Origin: Acanthornis magna | Lineage: Eukaryota; Chordata; Aves; Passeriformes; Acanthizidae | Assembly: GCA_036785705.1 (NCBI GenBank) | Contig: JAWUZG010000051.1 | Coordinates: 16,458,501 to 16,522,500 of the forward strand | Length of the DNA stretch: 64,000 bases | Direction: 5' to 3' | Shown: piece after piece, positions 46,201-58,000 of the stretch | Numbering within the stretch: position 1 is the stretch's first letter | Layout: every line of letters starts with the position of its first letter | Notes under the pieces: generated by a model | What the model was told of the DNA's origin: nothing | Databases searched by the model: none | Seen by the model: the letters and a program-made list of their open reading frames with translations, nothing else | Program-made: the position numbers and the translations under genes

Positions 46201-49200
46201 TATGGTGAATTGGAACATTGTAATGACTAGTAATGTGCTGCACATTAATAATTGTTTATCATTTAGTTGTTTATCAGTTCTCTCTTTCCGAAGCCAAATA
46301 AATTAGGACAGAAGTTCATTGCAGCGGCAAAGTCAAACACTGAAAGACTAGAGATTGCTGAATTCAGTATTTTCTGCAGTCTTCCCTTATTTCCCCAATT
46401 CTGAAAATAGATTTTATTTTCAGCAGATTCCTGTTGTTGGTAGAAAAAAGATCTGCTTCTTGCTGAAGAATGAGATTATCAGCCTCTTAGTGAGCAGGAG
46501 CTTTTAGAGTAGAAATGGTTTAAGTTATTACAATATTTGCCAGCAGAACAGTGCTTGTACTGGGCTGTGAATTGCTTGGGTCTGTTTTCCCTAGTTTGGG
46601 GTCCTGCTTTCAGTGTCCACTGAGTTGTGCTGGAGTAGATGTGGGGAGATGGTCCTTTCATCTTCTGAAATGGTAGACAGCTAAAATCTGTGCAGCTGCT
46701 GGTTCGACACAGACATTTGGCTGGTGTTTACCTCAAACACATATTCAGTGGAATGTTTTGGTTTATGTATAGTGTGGGGGAGCTCAAACAGATATACAGA
46801 TAATAACCAGTTCTTCAAATAGCCGTTTAGCAGCCTTACCATTGTTTTTGTCTGCCTGCCCACCTCCCACCTTCATCTGCCCTGTTGATGCTGAGGATGT
46901 AAAATGTCAACCTGACAGTTCAAGTGTGGCAAAACAGAAAAAAACTGTGGGTGGTGGGAAATCTCTGTCTGAGGTTGCCTAACACGGCCCCACCTGCCAC
47001 CAGTGAGAAAACACGGGTCCAAGGGAGAGTTTGCTGTACTGTCTCAGCCTCTGGAACACCCATGAAGATAGATGCAACTCTCTGCCATTACCAGTCTTAG
47101 CCATTTTAAGCTCCTGCCTTAGGAGCAGGGCTCTTGTCTCTGAGTGTTTGTGTATGGAGAGGTGTGTGTCATTACCTAGAAGAGCTGGGGGCTTGGGGAA
47201 CATAATTCCAATCTTCTGATAGAACTCTATTTTCCCTTATAATATAAATTCAGGAATTACAAGATACACTGCCTATTTTCTTTTGTGCATATCTAAATTG
47301 TCTCCAGATCCTTGGGCTGAGAATGAATTCTGGTATAATACCTTGTTATACATGTGTGACAGTGGCATAAAAGAGCTACGTTATATCTCCAGAGATAATG
47401 ACTTTGTAATTTCATCCTTTTTGTATTTTTCTATTTGCAAGCATGCAAGATGCAAGACACTGCCTCTGTGATGAGAGCTGTTTCACCCATAGAATCATTT
47501 CTTTCCCCAGCATGCCAAAAGGACAGTAAAAGAATGGTGGCTTTGGTAGCCGTTTCACCCAGCCTGCGCAAAGTGACGCTGTTGCCTTTTTGAACATGTT
47601 TCTGTAGGCAAAGGTATGTAAAAGGTCAGACTTTTCAAAAGCTCTGAGTGATTTGAGATACCTTATGTTCTCAGCAGCCAGCATTAAACAGATTAAGGAG
47701 CTTGGTGGGATGACGCTGTTGAGAAGCTGAACTTTCACAGGGAATTGCATTATCAAGACAGCATCACTTATACCAAAGAAATAAAGTCATCTATTACCTT
47801 GGAATTGGCTTGGAAATCATAAAACCTTAAAGACTAAAGACAAGAAACAATGTGGGGCTGTAGATCAAATAGAAATAAATACCAGACTGATTCACTAAAT
47901 TAGGACAGCATATTTGCAGCAAGTGGGAACTTGGATGGCAGAATTCTGGCAGAAGCATGGCAGAGTTGGACATGCAGCTCTTCCCTAGAAATGTTCCCCT
48001 GAACTTGACTACAGCTTTGTCCTCTGTGGAAATATTTCCAAGTGCTTCTGATATGACTGGCCAGCAGGCACCGCTCTAAGATCAGCAATTGCTTGGCAGC
48101 TGTGGCATCTGACAAAGATATCACCACAATCGCTTCATGTTTCCTTTTACGGGGTAATGGTGTCCGTATAGCTCGAGGCACCTGTTTGGAGTGTACTTAC
48201 CTGCTTCCTGACACAGGGCAGGGGTTGCCACAACATTTACTCTTGGTTACTGCAGGCAGTTCTTGGGCTCCTCCTGGGTTTCAGGACACCTAGCAATGAA
48301 GCATTACTGGCACGTATTTGGACAGGAGGGAGGTAATTTTTAAATTTAATGCTTTGTGCTTGGAGGTTTCTGGAGGAGCTACCTGCAAAGAACTGGGAAA
48401 ACTGATTTCCTGAGGGAAGTATTCTTACTGAATTGGATTTTAGCCCTCGAAGTACCCAGTGACTTGCAACCAAATGCCCTTGTGCAAACATTGTCTGTGT
48501 ACTCCTCAGCCACATCTAGACATGGCCTGTTCAACTGCACTCCTTTCAACACAGCTGCAACAACCCCTGCCCGCCTGTGCCCCCCTCCTGTCCCTCACTG
48601 CCCTTCCCTCCATCCTCTGGTCATGCAGGTTTTGATCCCAGGCTATTAAAGCAGTGCAAAACCTGCATATTGTGGACTAGCTCTAATTAAACCTCACAGC
48701 CACAGAGGTAGTTTAAACAGGTACAGCTGGAAATGACTGAATTTTTTCTTTACTGCCTTCTGGGCTTAGACCAGTGCAGGGGTAGTGCTGCCTCCCTGGA
48801 ACAGGCAGGGGACGGAGCTGTAGAAAGAGGGCAGAGAATGGACAATTTTGTCACTGACTGAATGGCGTTTCTGCTTTTTGGACTGAAGTGGGACCATTTC
48901 CTCTGTGTGCTGACATTTGCTCCAGCCCCGTCTTTCTGTCGCTTTCTTCATCTCCGCTTCACTTTGTGATTGCCTTTTGTTTTGTTGGTTTACTCCACCC
49001 ATCCCAATGCTCCTTCCCTTCAACAGCTCCTCTCCAGGGATTCCTCTGCATGAATCTAGCCAACACAGGAGGCACAGAAAGGACAGCCATTGTTTTGCTT
49101 TTGTTGATCAGTTCCTCTCATTCCTGTATGTTGGGTCTGTCTTATTTGAGATCTCAGGCCACTTATGGCTTCTGTTTGAAAAGAAAAAAAAAAAAGGTAT

Positions 49201-49689
49201 GAGGATCTCTTTCTTTTTTCCACTTCTTGCTCTGCAGATCTCACGGGGTACTCAGAGTTTGACCTCTGTGGATTCTCACACCCTGGCTGGAGCTGCAGGA
49301 AAATCAACTCTTGAATAGCATATAATTTCTTACTGATATTTTGTGCGTCATTTTGTTACTGTGTTTATGCAGTTGTTGCTTGCAAACAGCACGTTGTGAG
49401 TTTGGCTAGATCTCCTCTCCCATCTCCTCTTGTCCCCCTGTCCTTGCCCTCTTGTCTTTGTTTGGTCCCAGTTTTGTCATGGTCTAGACAGACTGGAGAC
49501 TTCTAGCCTCCAGAAGACCTGCATTTCTAATGTAAGAAAACAAGTGGAAAAACGCTTAATCTTTTTCCATTAGACTAAAATCCTACAGGCTCCTTAATCT
49601 ATTATGAAGTCGCATAAAGGGCATAGGTGGTATTTCTTTTACTTTGGCGGTTATCTTTAAGGGGGGCGAGGGGTGGAGCAAAGACAATT
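43291..49689. other. Intergenic, no gene seen
   Basis: Open frames are short and without recognisable domains, and I see no splice-consistent exon series. No CR1 copy or LTR was recognised here. Confidence 0.6.
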
Positions 49690-50100
49690 CAATTGATAAA
49701 TCAAGAAACCAAGAGGTAGGATTCCTGATTTCTGCTCTTGGAAATCTTCTGCCACTTGTTGGCTGTCTCACTCAGAGCTTGCCACTTACATGTTTTTGTC
49801 AAAGTTTACCTAGCTGTTAAAGAGTAGCTGTTGCTGTTGCACTTGCCTGCAGGGGTTGATTATGGAAAAGGAAACATTTCCCTTAAGGGCTGAGCTGCAG
49901 TCGATTTAATTTGCAGTTTGTTATGAAATGGTAGGTATTGTTTTACCTCTCTTCATCCCCAGGCTGGGGGAGCGGGCACAGAGAGTTCCAGAGATAAATG
50001 GTGAGCTAAACACAATTACAAGCCTGGCTCCCAGGGATGGTTTGAGGATTAATGGCTGTTTATACAGCACTTCAAGATCCTTAGCTGAAATCTGCTTTGA
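49690..50100 (+). mobile_element. Possible ancient MIR-like (CORE) SINE, interrupted
   Basis: CTGCCACTTGTTGGCTGT at about 49750 and GTTTGAGGATTAATGGCTG with CACTTCAAGATCCTTAGCTG at 50039-50090 resemble the head and tail of MIR-type SINEs (tail pattern GTGAGGATTAAT, then GCACTTTGAGATCCT). Extra sequence lies between them. The match is from memory and diverged. Confidence 0.35.
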
Positions 50101-51719
50101 ACTCTGGGGCATTTCAGGCTGCAGGTGATGGGGACCCCCAGGCTCTGGCAGAGGCCAGCACTCAGAGTATATCAGATCTTTTGAAACAGACATGCAGCTC
50201 CAGGGATGTGGCTGGCCAGGTTCATAGGAGAGGTTTATTTTATACCTGGGAAGTGCTCCTGTGTAGAATGGGAAGGTGACGGGGAGAGCCTGTCCCTCCA
50301 GACCCATGGCTTTTAAACAGATGTGGCTACTTGAGAGACCTGAGAAATAATACACCCAGGGAATGCTTCTCTAGCTGTATTTCTGATCTTTCTGTTGATC
50401 AGCAGTGTCCCCAGCTGCTAAGAAGTCAGTGCTCAGCTGCCATGGACAGAAGAAGCAAACAGCTTGAGTTGCCTTCAGATGCCAGCCAGAGCTTGCCTGG
50501 TCTTTTCTCCTGAGGACCCCAGGGATGACCTTGTTTGCATTAAGCCAGAACACTGCATTTCAAGTCTTTGGGACTAACATTTTATAAATTACCACAACTT
50601 CTTTAGGCTGGGACATTCTCTGTCATTATCACAAATGAGGAAACTTTTCTGTTGGGTGCTTGCAAAGTGTTGGAAATGCTGAGAGTATTGCTTTCTAATG
50701 TTGCAGCGGAGGTTTTCAGAGGGGAGGCTGTACTGTGGGAAGCAGTGTAAGATAAAAATGGATCCAGCCAGCTTGTGCTTGTTTGATTACAGAAGCAGGC
50801 AGCAAGGGCCAGGCACTTAGGGAAAGTTCTCTTCATCCTGTGGGAAGAACACATGCATTTGGGAAGGTCTTTAAGTGCAGCGGCCACCAAAGGTACAGGA
50901 GGAAACAATCTCTCCCTGGGTCTCAGGAGTCTCTTGGGGTGGTGCAGGAAGCAGTTCAGTGCTCCCACTGTGGTGCTAAGCAGCAACTGGTGGTGCTATG
51001 TGACAAGGCTCTTGTGGCACTGAGGTACAGGGACTATCAGGGGACTGACTGTGTCCCTGCAGTGGCCATGGGGAAATGGGATGGGACATGTTATGCCTCA
51101 CAGTCTGCACTGAACAGATACAGCGACTCCATCCTAAATCCTTTGCTATTCATCTCATAGTGTGGGGGGAGGGAGAACAGCTTAGCTTATGTAGACAGCT
51201 AAGTGTCATTATTGTCCATCTAGTTGTGGAGAATATGCTGGGGAGCAGATACATCATGTGATCTTTGTCAACACTTTTTTTTCCTCTCTTAGGAAGCTTT
51301 GAGTCCTGCTTACAGGCAAGGCAGATAAAAGTGTCCATTCCCACCACCCCTGCCTCTGGAGAGCAGCACACGGGAGAGGAATGAAGGGCCGTGGGAATAC
51401 TAAACATCATTTTATTATGGAGACAGCGGGAGGCTAGAGGAGGAACACAAGGAAGACACTATGATAAGACCACAGACAGAGCTTATGCTGGGGAGAACAA
51501 ACCCACAGAGACTTCAAGAGACAAATAGGTAGAAGAAGAGGAAGAAAGATGGAAACAGGAGACTGAGCCAGACAGGCAAGGAATGGCAGAGCCACCTTCT
51601 TCCAGTTTATCAAGGGAGTGGCAGGAGCAGACCTGGGGCTCTTCATCCATGAAAAAGCCAGCCTTCTGCAAACCATTCTCCCATTTTCCTGAAATCTCTG
51701 CTTTTGCTCCTCCAGGCAA
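50101..51719. other. Intergenic, no gene seen
   Basis: Frames up to about 125 codons exist on both strands but none has a recognisable domain or a matching splice pattern. Confidence 0.6.
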
Positions 51720-51981
51720 CCATTAATCTAATATTAAGCCCCTTAACCTCTTTAATTGTTCCCTTTTAGTGTCAGCTGGTTTCCTATTAACCTTTCAATC
51801 TCTCAGTAAAGCAGTTACTTCTGATTCCAGCCAGACCCAGCTCTAAAGCTTTACCTCTGGCAGTGAATTTTCCAAGCTTTCACTTTTTTTTTCCTCTTTC
51901 TTTTCGGTAATGATTATTACTGCTGTTAAGGAGCCAGTTTGAACCAGCCACTAAGTGCATGAGGCTGAACCAGTTGGAGTC

Positions 51982-51990
51982 TATAAATAG
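51982..51990 (+). promoter_or_regulatory. TATA-box-like element in an intergenic stretch
   Basis: TATAAATAG preceded by two related motifs, GCCAGTTTGAACCAG (51932-51946) and GCTGAACCAGTTGGAG (51964-51979), and followed by a pyrimidine-rich stretch (CTCTCTCTCTCTC at about 52052). No coding exon is seen downstream, so it could serve a non-coding transcript or be chance. Confidence 0.25.
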
Positions 51991-52099
51991 CCCTTCACTA
52001 ACCTTGCACCTTATTTCATGATTGGCTTCCCTCTCTCCACTTCATTGCACCTCTCTCTCTCTCCCCTCTCCATTATTGATGCTAGTTCTTTTGTTACTC

Positions 52100-55000
52100 T
52101 CCAAAACACCTGCTTGTTGATAGCAGGGTAGATCAGCCCTAGGTTTTTCCCTCCTGAACAAAATAATGTTGTCGCTGGAGAAGTGCCTCTAGAGTTTCAC
52201 AGCAGAGGGAAGGCAGTGGGTGAGACAGGTCTGAGACAGCAAGTCAGAAAATGTCCATGCTGTGCAATAGGAATTGCGTGGCTGAGCGCCAGTCACAGAG
52301 ACAGAGTTTGCTACCCATAGGCTGGTGAGTTTCTCGTGCGACATGCAATGGGATTGTACTTGAGTGCAGTCTCCTGTGTGAACCCAAGTGTGCTATATCA
52401 AAGCCAAGGCATGTGCCCAAGGACAAACGGCTCTGCAGTTCAAATCAAGCAGACGTACAGATCCCAGAACAGTCTGCTGTACCTTAGCCCAGTCCTTTGG
52501 CCATTTTGATTTCAGTAGTCAATATACTACTGCAGCTTGACCCTGAAACCTGGCAGAGCATAGTTTTCTTCACTGACCATCATCATGTCTCAGCTCAAAG
52601 GCATTTTCATGCTGTGCCTCCTCCAATTCACCTGCTGCTTCTAGTGCTGATGCAGTTCCTGAGCTGTGCTTAACCCTGGTGCTTCTCCCTACAAAGCGCT
52701 CTTATTTTCTTCCTCTTCTTTTTTTCTTTTTTTTCTCTTTTTTTTTTCTTTTTCTTTTTCTGTAAAATACAATTCATGTTTGCACCAAAGACTGAATGAA
52801 GCAATTGCATAAGCTGACCTGAAATCTCTGGGGCCAGTGTAAATCATGGCTCAACATCACAGGTCTGTGACTGAGTGGCACTTGCAAACTGCTCGTGTGC
52901 AGTGATGCAGTGGGGCAGAGCATCTGCCAATGCTTCACCAGTACTGGGGGTGCTATTGCAGTATCATAACAGGTTTTGTTTGGTGGATTCAGCAACAGCA
53001 GTGGTTTCTACATGTGGGGAAGCAGCACGTCACTGCAGAAGAGCTGCGTTCGAGGATCCAGTCACACCTCATTTTGCACCCTGAGGAAAGGCAAGTTCTT
53101 TCCCTGTGAAGCCTTCTTTTTCCCCAGAGAGAGAGAGACTTAGAGGAAACTTTTCCAGTCTGTGCTTAGGCTGACGTTTACAGCCTTTTGCTTCAGCTCA
53201 GAAGAAGGATTTGTGAGTCTAAAAGCTCTTGTTTTTTCTAGCTGTATCATTTGTCTAACACCAGCTGTTACCTTTCCCTGAGAGTCCTGCCTCAAAGTCA
53301 ACAGCAACTTACCAAAATAATAGGAGCTATTCTCTTCTGCTCTCTGTACAGCTCTGTGTGTTCCTACTTGCTCACTTACTGCTATTCCTTGTTGTTGGAA
53401 GGGCAGATTCTGGCAGCAACGAGCCTTTGTCTTATTTTCTGGCAAACAACCTCAGTCTGCAACAAGACAGGAAAGACAAGCAGTGAAGAAATGAGAGCTG
53501 GTAAAACTGGGCTTAGAGGAGAAGTTTGACTTCTGGTGGCTTCTTTTTTTTAAGTTTGATGGGGGAAAGGTTTTGTAAAAGCACTATATGTGTGGAAAAC
53601 AAACCCCCTCCATCCCCTCCAGGACAGCTGGCAGCTGGCATTCACACCTGTTTAATAATACAGGTTCTCCAGGATGGCTGTGTGCTTACTTTCCATCTTT
53701 CACAGCCTCCTTGTCTTCGTGTTTATCCTTCTAAATTCCTGGGCCTCACCTTTGCTCCCATGCCTTTCAGGCACACAGGTCTCAGCAGGACCAAGGAACC
53801 TCCCTGGGGGCTGCAGCAGGGCCCCAAGGTGGTCACTGGGGCAGTGCCTCCCTCCCTCCTGCCTCTCAGCCCTCCCAGGGACCACTTTGGTTTCTGTGAG
53901 TTATGGAGGAAGCTCAGGAAACTCTTCATGTCAGGGCTCTGAGTGCCTCATGGTGATCTGGTTGATGGCTGAGCCAGACCTTGACTGTGCTTGTGAAGGG
54001 CTGGGCTCAGCCCAAGATGTTGCCCATCATTTATGGTAGAAAGACGGGGCCCAGCGACCACTCTGGTCCCTGCTGAACAGGGGCAAAGTCCCTGAGGCCA
54101 GTCAGCACCCTCCTAACAGACCCCCAGCAGAGCAAGGGGTACAACCTGGCCCTAGAGGAGGATTCAGGGGCTGAGTCGAGCTGAGTACCACTCCCTCACA
54201 CACTGCTCACTTACTGTCATGGTTTGGGGGCTGCTCAGAGTCCTTTTAAAACTTCCTGGCCCACCTGCCCTTCCTGGAGGGTCCTTTGGTGCCTATGGGA
54301 CAGCCAAAGCCCGTGGAAAGGCTGTTTGACCCACTGACGAGCATGCTGCCCTGCTGCAGTGGGCACTGTGCTGTCCCTGGCTGCAGGGAAAGGGGAGCAG
54401 GACTGACCTGTGCCAGCAAAGCCTGGCAGGATGGGGGCATGTGGCTGCAGGGTGACATCTCTCTGTCCTGCCTGCTGAAAAAGCTGCCTCTCAGTGAAGG
54501 TGAGCCAGAGGCCTGTGGAGCAGAACATGCCCTCAAAGGAGAAGCTGATGGGAGATGTCACGCCCATCACAAAGCTACCCTTGATTTTTGATCAGTATTC
54601 TGACAGGTGAATGGTATCAGACCCTTGGTTAGCTACGTTCCAGTTGTCCATTTTGCCTGGTTTCTATGGTCAGTCCCATCTATTCCCCTTCCCTTGGGAA
54701 GCTTCCTAAATATTTATCCCAGTGATCAATCATATGACCCCACTGTAGCAATGTGATACGGCTTTAGCTGTGCTAATCACCTTAGCTTGGGCCCCTGACC
54801 CCTGTCATCCTATTTTAGGAAAAAACTTTACACAGTGCCTGGTAAGGGCTGTTCAGTCCAGAGGATTTCAATCCAAAGTGAGAAATAGCAGCACAGACTT
54901 TTGCTTTTTTATTTTGTGGACAGAATTCAGTTTACCATTATTCTGATTTGTCACTTCCCTAGGAGGAGTTGAACTTTGAATACCACACAAAGAGTTCAAT

Positions 55001-58000
55001 TTCATTATAAAACACTTGACTCTTGACTGTTAACAAAAAAGCACCCCAAATAGTAAATGTTGAGTGCTTTGCCTGAAGCACTTAAGATGTTCAGTCATCC
55101 AAATGTACTAGGACCCTGCATCACTTCTCCCCTTTCTCCTCCCAACTTTAAATGAGGCCTCCTCCCAACTTTAAAGGAGGCCCTTTAAAGCAAAATGGGC
55201 TCAAGAGAATAGTGTCTGGTGCAGGGGACTGGAAATACGTGCCTTAAACCTCAGGAGGTTTTATGGGGAAGACATCAGAGGAGAGGTGGACCTAAAGATA
55301 AATTTATTCTTGGAATGGTTTTTTTTCTCCACACAGAGATGTCTCTACTACTCCAAAGCAGCAGCAGAAGTCAGACGTGACTGAGCAGCCAAGAACAGCC
55401 AAAATCCCAGCTCATCGACTGCTCAGCCACTCATACCGGTGGGAGAAAGTGTGCTGAAAGCCAAGCCTCTTCCCAATGCTCCAGGACCACAGCACAAGCC
55501 CTACAGAGAGTACATGAAAATATGAACTACATCATGTCTGTAGGAATTTGTTCTGTTAGAGGCATGAATGCTACCAACCTTCCCTGAATAATCTCTGAAG
55601 GGAATAGATTGGCTTTGTAAGGGAGAGACAGATGAGGACAAACTATACTTGGGTAAAATAACTACTGGAAATATGTTGTGTAAGAGGAGTGTCTGGCAGA
55701 AACTGAGCACTTTCCAAAGCCTGAGAACTCCTACCAGTGGCAACTTCTGTCATCAGCCCTGATGGTGAACATCCTGTCGGCTGCCAGGGCAGGGAGTGTC
55801 TCCAGACCTGCCCAAGGGCTTTCCAGTCCAGCTGCTGCAGCAGCCTCATCTGCAAAGTTTCTGAGGCACTGTCTGGATGTAACAGGAGGATCTTCCAAAC
55901 TCTTGTTTGCCACATCTCCAGATCCTCCCCCTCCCTATGAAGCACGTCTTTGAGTGAGCTCATCATCCTGCTTTCTCAGCAGGTGAAAATATCCTCCTTT
56001 TTAGCAACCCAGGGAAGACAGGGCAACTACAGAAGTGTAATAGCAGACTTTGAACATCCTCAAGGTTTTTGAACTTGTATTGTCCCCTTGATACCCATGA
56101 CTTGAATGTAGTCTGGAACTGATTAACTTGGCTGCTTCAATCTCTGGAAGGGAATGTTCTTTCTGCAGTTAAATATTTACTCATCATTGCACATGGACCA
56201 GGCATTACAGAAGCCTGGCAACATTTGCATTTTCTCCCCATAAATTGAAATTAAAAGGAGCATCCTCCAGTATTTCAGTGCTGCTCCTTCCATCCATCAT
56301 GGTAGTCCAGTCATGTCCTGTTCATCTTCTTAGCTTCAGCAACATTCCTAAACCATGAGATTTGTAGCCCATGCCATGGGGACCCCTCATTGTACATCAA
56401 AAATATTCCTTGGTTCCAAAGTACATCCTCAAAGAGCAACACGAATCCTATTTCTGAATATCATGTGTCTCTAGCACTTGCAAACACCTTCAGAAGACAT
56501 TGCTTGGAGAGGGGTCGGGCTCTCCCCTCCCCAGTCTTCCACTGACAGAAGGACTTTGATGATAGAAATAAGTTCTATCTTAGGCAGCACCACAGTGAAG
56601 TGTAAAAATGGGAAAATCTGAAGCATTGGTAGGGGCTTTGAGAAAGAATCAGGTATTCCCATGTTCCCTCCAGTTCCTAGCTGCTATAAATGCTGGGGAG
56701 TGTACCTCTGACATGCTAATATACCCAACAGGTACATATCACCACTCTCCACTGTGTCCAGCATCAGATTTCTCTGCCAGAGGTAACTGTTTGCCAGCCC
56801 CAGGACTGGGCCTGGCCCTCAGCACAGCAGCAATTTGGCACTGCTGGATCTGTGGAGGGAGTGAGGAGAAGCTGGGAGGTGTTTTGGCTCTGCTCAGGGC
56901 TGAATAAACACAGCAGCTTTTGCCTGGGAATAGGTGCAGTCCCTGACCACACTGGTGACACAGTGACATCCCTGTTGCTCCTCCTGGCAGGGGGAGTCTC
57001 CTGTTTCCTCTGGCTCAAGCAGAGACTCTTTTTTTTTTGTCCACCCCATGGCATGCAACTGTTAGCTTACCATTTCAGTCACCAATGACAGCAACCAAAA
57101 AATAATACTACTGTACTCAGTTAATTCATAGGAAAATCCCACGTGAGCACACAAAAGTTGGAGACGGTGCTCACGTATTTTTCCCTAAGGGCCTTAGGCA
57201 ATGGAAATTTTCTCAAGCTCCATTCATTAACGGAATAGATGAACAGTTATGTAAGGTCACATGAGGGAAGTGGTTGGTCTTTGGTCAATGAAAGAGTTAG
57301 TCACACATCATTGAGCTGGATGGCCCTGGGAGGAATTGTGGAGCCACCCTTTGCATATTCAAGGACTGAAGAGGGAGAACTTTAGCTATAATTCCTCACT
57401 GTGCCTTGGGTTTGGGCACCACATTTATAGACCTGGCATTGCAGGAGGCATGTGGTGGTGCTAAGCAAAAAAACCGGGAGCTGAGGTCTGCTGAGATCCT
57501 CCACACTTTCCTCTTCCCAGATCACTCAACCCTCCTCTGAAGGAGCTAGGCAACCACCTGATGATTTTGGGGTTCCAATGTGCAGTTGTGCACCCCCCCA
57601 GCCAGTCTGTTCTGGAAGCACTCAGAGGCTAAGTACAAGAACATGATACAATTCAGCAGGCACAGGGCAGATAAAATCTGTGTTAGGGTTCTCAGGATCT
57701 ACTAGAACATTACTAGGACATTCAGATGGTGGAGGATTTTCAAGGATCTCTTCTGAAACTTGTCCATTACCAAAGTGGTTTGGACTTTTGTCTCTCCCTG
57801 TTTGAAGCAAGGATGATGCCATCATACAGAATTTCCCTGGGACTGACTGTAGGAGAGATGATGAGGTACTGATTGGCATTCACACTTCAGTACCCAATTA
57901 AACATGGTCTGGAATAATATTCTCTCACTCCTCACCAGCTCTCATTCTCATCCCAGGCAGCCCAGTGAAGAGTGCTCCAGTCCCATGAATTTGGGCTACC

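Noticed and set aside
49921..50355. 144-codon minus-strand frame
   Set aside because: It overlaps the likely ancient SINE and has no recognisable protein content.
53526..54591. Several 100-138 codon frames in a GC-rich patch
   Set aside because: Overlapping frames on both strands, no recognisable domain, compositional.
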